In this document: positions 34,301 to 43,408 of the stretch, piece after piece
Numbering within the stretch: the first letter of the stretch is position 1
Layout: each line of letters begins with the position of its first letter
NCBI GenBank assembly: GCA_030267965.1
Contig: BRYA01000702.1
Location: 10,945 to 70,833, forward strand
Direction: 5' to 3'
Length of the DNA: 59,889 bases
Origin: Triparma columacea
Taxonomy: Eukaryota > Sar > Bolidophyceae > Parmales > Triparmaceae
The notes under the pieces: generated by a model
Told to the model about the DNA's origin: nothing
Seen by the model: the letters and a program-made list of their open reading frames with translations, nothing else
The model's database searches: none
Made by a program: the position numbers and the translations under genes

Positions 34301-36770
34301 GATCGTCAGCAACGGAGGAAGGTGGAGAGAGGAGGGATGGGGATGGGAACTGGGGAGGTTGGCGTGCTTGGCCAACGCAAAGGCTAGCGAATCAAAGGGA
34401 GGATTTGGGGGAGGACTGGGATTGGAGGGAAATGTAGGGGGGAAGGGGATGGAGGATTGGGGTGACGTTTTTGACAGCATCGTTGAGATTGCTTGTAAGG
34501 ATGTTGGGGGTGTAAGATTAGGGGAGATTATAATTGCGAGTGGAGGGAGGGGTAAGGGGAGGGTTATTAAGGCTTTAGTGAAGAGGATGGGAGAGAGGAT
34601 GAGGATGGGAGAGTTAGGAAAGGAAGGCGAGGGTAGAAACGAGGGTAGAAACGAGGGTAGAAACGAGGGTAGAAACGTGGACGAGAGAAATATGGACTCA
34701 TATGAAAAAAAGGTGGACTCGGATGAAAGAAATGTGGACTCGGAGGATTATATGGTTGAGTGCTGGGAGGGTATACTTGCTTGCTTCCTTTCGGAGGTGG
34801 GTGTACAAGTGGAGGTGGACTCACAGGTGGACGTGCAGACAGGCGTGCAGGCAGACGTGGAGACAGACGGACAGACAGACGGACAGACAGACGGACAGAT
34901 GAAGGCACCAATGAAGGCACCAATAATAGACGTACCAATGGACATACCTGCGATACTAAACGAGTGCTGCAAGGCAGTTAGGACGGAGGGGAAGAGGATT
35001 GCTGCTTTGGCAAACATTGTTGGGGCCATGGCTGTTAATTACCAGGGGAACGCCGATGATGGGAATGCTAATAACTACGAGGGTAACAAGGGGAGGGAAA
35101 TTGTCAAGAGCTGGGGCACTGGGGGCTGGGCAAGCCATAAACACAAGGCAAGCCATAAACACAAGGCAAGCCAGGCTATGTTCGACATTGCAGCAAGGAG
35201 AGCCGGGGGTCGAGCTCATGCCGGTGGCAGGGGGGTTGATAAGCTGGCCTCTGAGGTGGAGGACTATGGGGATTTCTTGGGGGAGGTTAAATGCGCCTAC
35301 CTCGCAGGTGACGCTGTCATTGCTTTGAGGGAGGGGATGGGAGACGATGAGGGCGTCGCTGAGGTGACGGTGAGGAGCAGCCAGGGGAGGCTGAGGTACG
35401 AGGTTGGGGAAAGGAGGGGTACGGGGGAGAAGGGCGGGTGGGAGGAGGTGGCGGGGAGGTGGGATGAGGTGGAGAGGGGAGTCAGGGAGAGGGCGAAAGA
35501 GAGGAGGGATAGGGAGGTCGTGGAGGGAGGAGGGAGGCAGGGGGGGGATAGGGGCGGCAAGAGGTTCGGGGCATTGAGGAAGGTCAAGAGCATGGGAATG
35601 GCGGGAACAGGGAGGGCAGAGAAGTTGGAAGGCTCCGAGAAGGGCGACGAGCCCTCGGGGGGCACCCCGGCGGCCGCCGACATGGTCCGCGACGGCAGCA
35701 TCACCCACTGGCTCGTGAAGGCCGGGGTGTACCCTGACGTTGCGTCCGCGCTGGGGGTGGCCTCGATCTTTACTCAGACCCTGGGCTTCAAAGGGGACGT
35801 CACGGAATTCGAGGGCATGGGGAGGGAGGAGGTGGAGGAGGTCGTAGAGGGGCTAAGGAGGGAGGGGGTAAAGCTGAAGCAGAGGCAGGAGATTAGGAGG
35901 GAGATTATGAAACTGGCGAGGGGGGGAGGGGAAGGGGGGGTGGAGGGGAAGGGGAAGGAGGAGGTGAGGAACGTCCAGGAGTTTGGGAAGGCTCCTCCCT
36001 CGGTTTCTTCCCTGGTCCCGTTCTCTCAGTTGTTCGGGAAATTTTTCCCCGCCTCATGCGAGCTTGCGCCGCTGAGGATATGCGACGGGTACCACAGGGC
36101 TGTCAAGGTGCTTGATTTGACCCCGGGCTTGCACACCATGAAGGCGGCGCTTTTGTACGATGGGGGGGAGGGGGGGGGAGGGAAGGAGGGGGAGGGGAAG
36201 GAGGGGGGGGGGGGGATCATGGAGACCTTGGGAAGTAGGGAGTATTGCGACTTTGTCAGGCACCTGGGAGAGATTACTCCGGTGAGGAAGCTCAGGTTTT
36301 ACTCAGGGGGGTTGGATTGGGAGGGAGGGAGAGACGGAAAGTACCAGGTCGCTTGGGTAGACGAGACTGGTAGTAGCATGGTCTTGTTTCATACACCGAC
36401 ACTGATGAGGGAGGGGATGGCTTACGTAGAGAGGTGGAAGCACGTGGGGAACGACAACGTGCACGTGGTTTGGAGGGAGAGGCGCGGAGTTGGGGGTAAC
36501 GTTGGGGGGGAGAATTTTGGGGTGGTTGTGGTTAGGGTTACTAACGTTGAGGGGGGGAGGGTCGTAGAGGGGGAGGAGAAGAGGAAGGGAGGGGAGTGGG
36601 GGGGGAAGGTTTGGATGGGGATGGAACAGGCGAGTAGATGGACAAGGTGGAGGGCAATCGTAGGGGACGTGGAGGTCAGGGTCAGGGAGGAGGACAAGCT
36701 TGGGGAGCCGCTTAACTGGTGGGAAAGGACAAAGATTGTGGAGGGGATGGAGAGGTTCAAGGTGGGGTAA
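31310..36770 (+). CDS. Tuberin/RalGAP-alpha-like GTPase-activating protein with Rap/Ran-GAP domain
   Basis: Exons 31310-33805 and 33951-36770, intron 33806-33950 in phase 0; 1,771 aa. The C-terminal about 250 residues are a Rap/Ran-GAP domain: LGSREYCDFVRHLGEITPVR, FYSGGLDWE, VLFHTPTLM and WKHVGNDNVHVVW. The Asn in HVGNDNV matches the catalytic Asn thumb. Tuberin and RalGAP-alpha share this plan and are of similar length, with a long helical N-terminus as seen here. In other eukaryotes they switch off Rheb or Ral in the TOR pathway; the target here is inferred. Low-complexity insertions include NEGR repeats (about 34630-34680) and QTDG repeats (about 34860-34900). Start: ATG 31310; ATG 31352 is an alternative. 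The earlier in-frame TTG at 31277 is not a credible start. Confidence 0.82.
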
Positions 36771-36960
36771 AAATTGTTGGGAAAGGGAAGGAAGGGAAGG
36801 AAGGAAAGAATTGTTGTTGAGCTAATGGAAAAAAGGGGACAAAGTAGAGGGGCTTTATTTTTTTTCGATGCGTGTGCGTGTTGTTGTTAGGGTTGTAAAT
36901 GTGGAGAAAATAAAGAGAGAGGGAAGAGAAGAGATTAGAGAGAGGATGAAAGTTACCCTC

Positions 36961-37664
36961 CTACTTGTTCCTATTGTTGTACGCCTTGACGGCCTCGAGG
37001 AGCTCTGCGCTGTTCTCCTTCGGTGATTGGGGCGGTCAGACGAATTGGTGAGGCGAAGTGGTTAGTCGAAGTGGTGAGGTGAATTGGTGAGGCGAGGCTG
37101 TTGCTCGTCGTTGCTCGTCGTTGCTCGTCGTTGCTCGTCATCGCTTGTCGTTGCTCGTCGTTGCTCGTCGTTGCTCGTCGTCGCTCGTCGTTGTCTCATC
37201 TATCTTGCTCCTCCTCCTCTCCCTCAACCTCACCTCCCTCTTGACCTGATTGTTCATTCTGTTCTCCCTCGTTTTTGCGATTCCAGCCGCTGCGACGGCC
37301 AAGAAGCCCGCAAATGCCGGTATTACGGGGACGTGGACCTTACCGTCCTCCTGACGAGGGAGCTCAGGAGCAGAGATGAGGATCTTAGGCTCAGGAGCGT
37401 CGAAAAGGGCTGACGTGGAGGAAGAAGGGGGAATAGTAGACTATTATGGAACGTATAATGAAATTGGTGTTAGAGAAAGGTCAAAATTGGGTCAAAAATG
37501 GGGTGAGAGAGAACCGACAGTCTCGAAGGATCTTCGAAGTTCCCCACTGTTCTCCACTGTTCTACCTCTAATACTTCATTAATACTTACTGATTGTGATA
37601 TTAAAGGTGTAGGTGTGAAAGCAGTACTAATTGAAATTACGGTGAAGAAGTTGAGTAGCTTCAT
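36961..37664 (-). CDS. Small plastid-type precursor with one membrane segment, function unknown
   Basis: Exons 37590-37664, 37234-37440, 36961-37017, all joins phase 0; 112 aa. Exon 1 encodes a signal peptide, MKLLNFFTVISISTAFTPTP. Its STA/FTP junction closely matches the ASA-FAP plastid import motif of stramenopiles, followed by Ser/Thr-rich sequence. A single hydrophobic helix (VIPAFAGFLAVAAAGIA) then precedes a basic, helical C-terminus ending AYNNRNK. No family recognised; inference is a small thylakoid or inner-envelope protein. The 216-bp last intron contains a 10-bp minisatellite. The 37440/37441 acceptor was chosen because it alone keeps phase with the GTAAGT donor. Confidence 0.68.
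37100..37189. repeat. Minisatellite of nine GTTGCTCGTC-type 10-bp units in an intron
   Basis: Nine head-to-tail 10-bp units on the + strand, seven exact and two variant, inside the intron at 37018-37233. Flanking intron sequence repeats GGTGAGGCGA-like units. The same decamer also occurs in the intron at 33806-33950, in the opposite orientation relative to transcription. Confidence 0.9.
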
Positions 37665-38073
37665 GGGTGGATAGAAATTTTGGATTGTGGTCAAGTTGAA
37701 GAAAATGGCCTTCGGGTGGGATCCATATTCAGTCCAAATAAACATTTTCAAACAGGACAAAACGGATAAAAATACCAAATCTGGACGGTCGACGGGTGGG
37801 AGTGTGCAGAAGTATAATTCGTTCCATGTGAATAACAATCTGAAGAAAAAAGTTGGTTTTTCTTACCCAGGGTCGAAAGATTCACAAGTCAACCAAATCC
37901 CAACCTTTCCCCAAAAGTCTAATTTTCTCGTTTTACCTGTCTATACTCGTTCATATACGTTCATATACGTTCATCTTCTCATCTCAAAGACACTCTACAC
38001 ACACTGTTAACCCTTTCAAGCCTTCAATTGGCCAATAACCCCAAACACAAAGCTCGGCCATTAAGTTCAATCG
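37665..38073. other. Intergenic promoter region between two divergent plastid-type genes
   Basis: About 410 bp. It holds three imperfect CGTTCATATA repeats near 37948-37976. No supported gene. Confidence 0.45.
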
Positions 38074-39211
38074 ATGAATTCCTCCTTCTTTCTCCACCTC
38101 TCCTTCATTCTCTCCCTCATTCTCTCTCTCATTTCCGTCTCAAACTCCCTCTCTTTCCCTTACGACCACGTCCTTGTATGCGGTTCAGGTTCTCAGCCTC
38201 TCCTAACCGCCAAGCTAGCCTACTTTGCTGGTGTCAGCAAGATTGACTGTCTTATATCTTCCGTCAACGAACAGGAGTCGTATGAGTGCATGTTCGGGGA
38301 GGATTACTCCCCCACCAAGGACTCCTCCGGTTATCTGACCAACATCCCCAAGGTCTCAGCCCCCAACTTTGGGGCCGACAGCTGCAAAGGAAATCTCCGG
38401 CTTCTCCTTGCCGACAAGGACGATATTAGCCCTGTCCTGTCCGCCGTCGACGCCGTGATATTCTGCTCCGACGCCCTTGGTCCCCCCGTCCCTCCTGAGG
38501 TCGCTTCAGGTTTGTTGGAGAGCGCTGGCAACTTGAAGGCGGTCAGTGTTTTAAGCAGGACGATGAACGAAGAGGGCTACGGGTTCTTTGCGACGGCGGC
38601 AAGGGCGGCGGCGAACAAAGAGATATGGGACAACAACAAGAAGGACAGACAGAGGCTGGTGGAATTCGAGGACACCTTGAGGGAGGGAGTAAAGGAGGTG
38701 AGAGAAAAGGGGGAAAAGGGAAAAGGGAAAAGGCAAGGGCACTGACGCAAAAGGAACACACGGTTGTCGCCTTCCCGCTCCTCCCCTGCTCCTCTCTCAG
38801 ACTGGTGCTCCGCTTTGCATCGTGCGGGCGGGTACTTTGAAGGGCGGAGGTCGCGGAGGTGACGAGAGTATCGGGGAGGAGTGGGCCTTAGATCCCGCGT
38901 TCTATAAGCGTAAACAGACGGACATCGTGAACTTCCAGATGCTCCACGACTGCGAGACCAGCTCCTGCTACGTGCTGGAGGGGGACGTAGGGAAGGGGGG
39001 GGGGAATTTGCAGGTCGTCAAGGCTAACAGCGTTAAGGAGGAAGTGGGGGACACGGGGAGGAAGGGGGCGGCGGGGGCACTGGTGTGGGGGCTGGGGAGG
39101 GAAGGGGAGTGGACGGTGAGGGCGAAGGAGGGGAGGAACACACCAGTGGGGAGAGAGGCTTGGGAGGCACTGTTTGAGAATGGTGGTGGGGGGTACGAAA
39201 CAGGAAACTAG
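38074..39211 (+). CDS. Putative plastid NAD(P)-binding (atypical SDR/NmrA-like) protein
   Basis: Exons 38074-38697 and 38801-39211, intron 38698-38800 in phase 0; 344 aa. A signal peptide of about 25 residues leads to NSLSFPYDHVLVCGSGS: Phe after the predicted cleavage suggests a plastid precursor, and HVLVCGSGSQPLL is a Rossmann-like beta-strand/Gly loop. Exon 2 begins TGAPLCIVRAGTLKGGG, resembling the strand following the active site in NmrA-like atypical SDRs (I-x-RP-G-x-L). The catalytic YxxxK is not evident, so a regulatory or assembly role rather than a dehydrogenase is possible. Intron branch site ACTGACGCAAAAGG belongs to the shared motif family. Confidence 0.7.
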
Positions 39212-39278
39212 GGGAAACAAACGGAGTAAAAGTACACACTTTGCGGATTTAAAACAGTGAACGACGAACCCCCTTCTT

Positions 39279-40183
39279 TTACAGCTGCGTGAGAGTTCGG
39301 TTGAACTCCCCCACTATGCAGTCAAGCCCCCTTTGGAACTTTGGCCTCCAAACCCCCCCCTCGATCTCCACATGTCCGCTCACGAAGTTGGATATCTCGT
39401 CCTTCTCCGGTTCGTGTATTGAGTCCATCGGGATGTGGTGGAACGGGTTGCAGAGGGCAGTGAGGTAAAGACGGTAGGTACGGTAAAATAGGCCGTGGAG
39501 GAGGCGCTCGTAGACGTGCTGGGAGGACATGGAAGGGCTGAGACCCCCGCTGGGGAGAGAGGACTCTAAGAGAAATGAGGAAGTGGGGAGCGGTTAGGCG
39601 TGGCAGATTGGAATAGTAATATAATTGCATGGGTCATCACCGCACTCCTCTCCCCTCCCCTTCCCTTTCCTCACCTGATACGATGCCCATCACTAGGACC
39701 CCGAGCCCATGGTAGGCGTATATGCGGTAGGAATCTATCGGGAGCAGGAAACCGAGGAACCCCAGGGGTACCGCAGCGCGTGAGTGGGAGGCCACCTCTG
39801 AGGAGGGGCCAGTGGAGGAGGAGCGCCAGCGAGCGCCGTTTGACTCGATGGAGTCGAGGGCAGAATGGAGGATGAACTGAAATTTCGTGGAATTGCTTAG
39901 GGACGAGGTTGAGAGCAAGTTAGTAGCGTCAGAGGAGGAATCTGTCGGGGTTGTTGAGGGGTTCACTTCTCGGGGAGTGAAATCCTTTGGTGGAGGGTGT
40001 TGAGGTGTCGTTGTTGGTGTATTCGGGGATTTGTGTTAGATAATATGACAATGGCACCTTATTGGGCACAAATCGATGAGTAGAAAGACATATCCATCTC
40101 TCTGCGGGACCTCCCCTGTTGCTCACCTTAAAATATAATGGTTCGTTGTCATTTCCAATCAATCCGATGGCAACCAGGCTCAT
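39279..40183 (-). CDS. TRAPPC2L: TRAPP complex subunit TRAPPC2L (Tca17-like)
   Basis: Exons 40127-40183, 39675-39984, 39279-39565; 217 aa, phases 0 and 1. MSLVAIGLIGNDNEPLYFK is the sedlin-fold first strand pair; KFQFILHSALDSIE, GFLGFLLPIDSYRIYAY and LTALCNPFHHIPMD match successive conserved blocks of TRAPPC2L. The subunit belongs to the TRAPP Rab-activating tether of ER-Golgi traffic. It is longer than the usual about 140 aa because of a Ser/Thr-rich loop early in exon 2 and a C-terminal extension. Exon 1 starts 69 bp from the divergent Nudix start. Confidence 0.85.
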
Positions 40184-40252
40184 ATTTTGCACTGCGGAGA
40201 CCGGTATTGAGCTGAGATGTTCGTAGAGTAGATTGAAAAAGGAAGTCAGGAA

Positions 40253-41149
40253 ATGAGCAAAAAAATATTCACTTTTGACCAAAAAATGAAATCCACCCGT
40301 CCCACCACGGACGCTGAACGCAACGCGGAGGCCAGAGCAAAATGGTTGAACCCAGCAACTCAGGTGAATGACCGATTTAGTGACAGGTTCCCCCCCAACA
40401 ATGCACTTCGTTCTTCTCTCCTGCCGACACCTCCTGTGCAGGAAGCCCCCAAGGCATCGCTCCCACGGACGCTAGCTTCTTCCACCTACGACGTCGGTTC
40501 CACTCGATGGCTAAAGTTGCAAACGCAGGTGTACTTAGACAAGAGTGGGTGTGATAGGAAGTGGGACAGGGTAGTTAGGACAACGAAGTTAGCGGACGAT
40601 GTGTCTGACGCGGTCGCGATCATGGCAACGGTCAGAGTCGGGGGGGAGGAGAAGATCTTAGCGGTGAAGCAGTTCAGGCCCCCTATCAATGCGTTCACGG
40701 TTGAGCTGCCTGCTGGGTTGATTGACGAAGGGGAGACGGCAGGTCAGGCGGCCAAGAGAGAGCTGCTTGAGGAGACGAACTACGAGGGTTTCGTGACGTC
40801 TGTTGGGCCCGCTGTGTTTTTGTCCCCCGGGCTGACCAACGAGAGCGTCAGGGTGGTGAGGATGCAGATCGAGGGGGAGGGTGGGGGGGTGAAGGAAGAG
40901 AGTGAGGTGAGATGGGAGGAGAATGCCTGCAGGGCTCCTCGTGCTATCTATTTAGCGACCCTTTCTAACGCGACCCTTTCTAACGCGACACTTTTCCGCT
41001 GCTCGTTGCAGGTGGGGAGGGGGCTAGAGGTCGTGCTGCTGAGGAAAAAGGAGCTTCTAGAGGACCTGATGCTGTTGGAGAAGCAGGGAGTAAAGAGTTT
41101 CGGGATGTTATATACTTTAGCCATCGGGCTGGAGATGGGAGGAGTGTAA
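40253..41149 (+). CDS. Nudix hydrolase, ADP-sugar pyrophosphatase (NUDT5) type
   Basis: Exons 40253-40906 and 41012-41149; 263 aa. The Nudix box is GLIDEGETAGQAAKRELLEE followed by TNYEGF, with the metal-binding REL-x-EE intact and the usual Gly replaced by Asn. VKQFRPPINAFTVELPAGL upstream is typical of ADP-ribose/ADP-sugar pyrophosphatases, which hydrolyse ADP-ribose to AMP and ribose-5-phosphate. The 105-bp intron (40907-41011) is a multiple of three and lacks stops, so the gene reads as one open frame if unspliced. The intron is called because it has GTGAG, CTAAC branch sites and a pyrimidine-rich GCAG end, and because the intronic residues are unlike the family. ATG 40286 is an alternative start. 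Confidence 0.85.
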   Translation: MSKKIFTFDQKMKSTRPTTDAERNAEARAKWLNPATQVNDRFSDRFPPNNALRSSLLPTPPVQEAPKASLPRTLASSTYDVGSTRWLKLQTQVYLDKSGCDRKWDRVVRTTKLADDVSDAVAIMATVRVGGEEKILAVKQFRPPINAFTVELPAGLIDEGETAGQAAKRELLEETNYEGFVTSVGPAVFLSPGLTNESVRVVRMQIEGEGGGVKEESEVRWEENACRAPRAIYLATLSNATLSNATLFRCSLQVGRGLEVVLLRKKELLEDLMLLEKQGVKSFGMLYTLAIGLEMGGV

Positions 41150-41263
41150 AAAGGCGAGAATTTTCAATATGAATGCACCCTAACCCTCACGGACTTAACT
41201 TTCGCTTCAAACGCCAAAGAACTAATACCCTGAAAAAGAAAACGAAAATCTCAGAATAAAGCA

Positions 41264-42988
41264 CTATACTGTTAAGTTAACGTGGCTCAACTCAAGCTGC
41301 ACGGCAGTCACGGAGTGCACGCGTTCCTTCGCAAACTTGCTGCCCAGCAACATCACGAAAGATCCAACGAGCCCATTCACGAGCACGAGCACCACCCAGG
41401 TCCCGCAGCTCACAACGATGGCAGGGGAAACAATATCACCTGCCATGAACGGGTTGGCCGCCCCATCGCCTCCGCCAGCGGCAAGGAAGTCGAAGGTGAC
41501 GAACATAAGCAGGAGGACGGTGGAGGCTAGCGAATCCCCGACCCTTTCCCCATCCACGCTCCCCCCACGAATCTCGCGGTACAGCCATAGCGCCTGGAGG
41601 AACGCGGGCACAGCGAGATCGGGCCTACCTGCGGGTATGTTGAACACCAAGGAGAGGATGAGCGACATGCTAACCAGCCGCACGATTACGTGCAAGATGA
41701 AAAGGCGGGAGGAACCGAGGTGGGGGGAGATGGTTGTGTAGATTCCGATGAAGAGAGCTGTCATGAAGGAGACGTCGCGGTGCCATGATAACATGAACGC
41801 GCCGATGATCGCCGAAATAAATATGACAAAGGCGAGGACCTTCGTTGACCTCTTAGCAGGAACATAAGGTGTGGGGGGGGTCGCCTTGCGTTTCGGGTGC
41901 CTCAGCCTCCAGTACAGGAAACTGCCGTGCAGCAGCAAGAAGAGGCTGACAGCCGCGAAGTTAAGCCAGAGCCAGTCTGTCTTGTAGGGCTCGCCGGTTG
42001 GCTGGGAGAGGGAGGAGAGGAGGGAAGCGTCGTAGTTCACAGCACCGCTGCCACCAGTTGGTATGACAGACCATATACCGATGTGATCAGACCAACCGTG
42101 ACACAGGTCGGGGTCATGACACGCCCCAGGGTGCTTGGCCTCATTGTCGCTTGATATATATATGTAATCGAGAGTTTGCATCCCGAACCTCTCCCTGAAA
42201 TCACCCTCGTGCCCCGCGCCCTCGTAAGTGCGCCGGTGCGAATGCGACAGGGAAGAGTGTGTGTCTCGGAACCCTGAGTAGCGTAGGGTTATCCCGACGG
42301 GATCGATCGCTCTGAAGGGCGCGTTGAGGTCCCCGGCTATGACACGGGTTTGGCAGGAAGGGCAGAAGGAAGACAGCTCGGAAGCGATCTGTCGAGCTTG
42401 AGATGCTCGCAGGGTCACGGCGGGGAGAAACTTGTCTTTGTTGCCAGACTCAAGGTGCGTAGAGGCGACGGCCAGGGAGATGTCCAGGCCGACATCGATA
42501 CTCGCAAGGACTGCCCCCCTACCGCCCGCTCGACCGTCAAACCAGCAGCACTGCCCGTCGAAACGCAGACCCTCGCTTGAGGAAATAGGATAGCGAGAGA
42601 TCACGGCGTTTCCGGTCGTGCACTCGCTTGACGTCGACACGAAGGCTGTTGAGTAAGCAAAGGCGAAGCCCAGTGCTTCCGCCAGGGCTTCAACACCGGG
42701 ACCGTAGCACCCATATGCAACCTCGGAGAGGAGGATCACGTCAGGGTTCAGTGTCTGCAGGAGATTCAATATGGGCGGGAGACCGGATTGAGAGGAGGAA
42801 CCCTCGCCGCCCCAACCATTGTAGTTTATGTTGTAAGAGAAGAACAGTAGTGAGGAAGGGGGGGGAGGTGTGGGGTCGTGGAGGGGGAGAGGAATGAAAG
42901 ACCCGGTAAAAATTGAACATTTTATGGATGTGTCGCGCTCAGTAGAGTGTGGGGCAGCACAAAGGGGGGGGGCATCGGGGAGATCCAT
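41264..42988 (-). CDS. Endonuclease/exonuclease/phosphatase (EEP) domain protein with multi-pass membrane C-terminus
   Basis: A single exon of 574 aa. Residues about 50-310 are an EEP fold: SYNINYNG, LLSEV (metal Glu), STHLESGN, VIAGDLNAPF (catalytic Asp/Asn), TLDYIYIS and HGWSDHIGIW (terminal Asp-His). Residues about 345-570 hold six to seven hydrophobic helices. EEP enzymes include neutral sphingomyelinases, inositol 5-phosphatases and nucleases. A membrane-anchored form favours a lipid phosphodiesterase, as in nSMase, but the order (catalytic domain first, then several helices) is not one I can match to a named enzyme. Confidence 0.78.
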   Translation of the reverse strand: MDLPDAPPLCAAPHSTERDTSIKCSIFTGSFIPLPLHDPTPPPPSSLLFFSYNINYNGWGGEGSSSQSGLPPILNLLQTLNPDVILLSEVAYGCYGPGVEALAEALGFAFAYSTAFVSTSSECTTGNAVISRYPISSSEGLRFDGQCCWFDGRAGGRGAVLASIDVGLDISLAVASTHLESGNKDKFLPAVTLRASQARQIASELSSFCPSCQTRVIAGDLNAPFRAIDPVGITLRYSGFRDTHSSLSHSHRRTYEGAGHEGDFRERFGMQTLDYIYISSDNEAKHPGACHDPDLCHGWSDHIGIWSVIPTGGSGAVNYDASLLSSLSQPTGEPYKTDWLWLNFAAVSLFLLLHGSFLYWRLRHPKRKATPPTPYVPAKRSTKVLAFVIFISAIIGAFMLSWHRDVSFMTALFIGIYTTISPHLGSSRLFILHVIVRLVSMSLILSLVFNIPAGRPDLAVPAFLQALWLYREIRGGSVDGERVGDSLASTVLLLMFVTFDFLAAGGGDGAANPFMAGDIVSPAIVVSCGTWVVLVLVNGLVGSFVMLLGSKFAKERVHSVTAVQLELSHVNLTV

Positions 42989-43381
42989 GGTTAATTAATT
43001 AGATTGATATTTGGGGATGATTGAGGGGAGAAAAATGTGAGGGGCGGAGAGAGTGGGTCGCGGGGTGACAGAACAGCGGTGCTGTATTTCAAGACATAAC
43101 AAATGTTTTTGTCTCAACAAAGGATCTGGAACAGAAAAGACCAAGAGGGGAAAAGAACTAAATAAATAAAGGTGGAGGAGGAGCGAGTAGATTTGGCTAG
43201 TACGTCAATTGACGCGAAAAAGTCAACATTTCTTTTTTCCGTCATTTTTAACCTTAACCCTTGCACCAAACACTGCAACTCTGGACAAGGCCGGGACCCT
43301 CTGCATGGCCGTTCAAAAGTTAATCATCTATTACTATGACCCGATTGTTTCATTCATGTCTGACTATATGTGATTTTAGAG
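42989..43381. other. Intergenic, no gene seen
   Basis: About 390 bp between two minus-strand genes. No supported coding or RNA feature. Confidence 0.45.
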
Positions 43382-43408
43382 TTACAGAAATTCCAGAATA
43401 ACTCTCCA
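43371..43408. repeat. 38-bp segment identical to 45574-45611 at the 3' ends of the two LRR genes
   Basis: TGATTTTAGAGTTACAGAAA and the next 18 bases are the same in both places, spanning the last coding bases and the stop. Marks the duplication. Confidence 0.9.

Noticed and set aside
37100..37189. Possible CRISPR-like array
   Set aside because: The units are 10 bp, contiguous and without spacers, in a eukaryotic intron.
37084..37413. Plus-strand open frame rich in Leu-Val-Val-Ala-Arg-Arg-Cys repeats
   Set aside because: It is only the translated 10-bp minisatellite inside a minus-strand intron.
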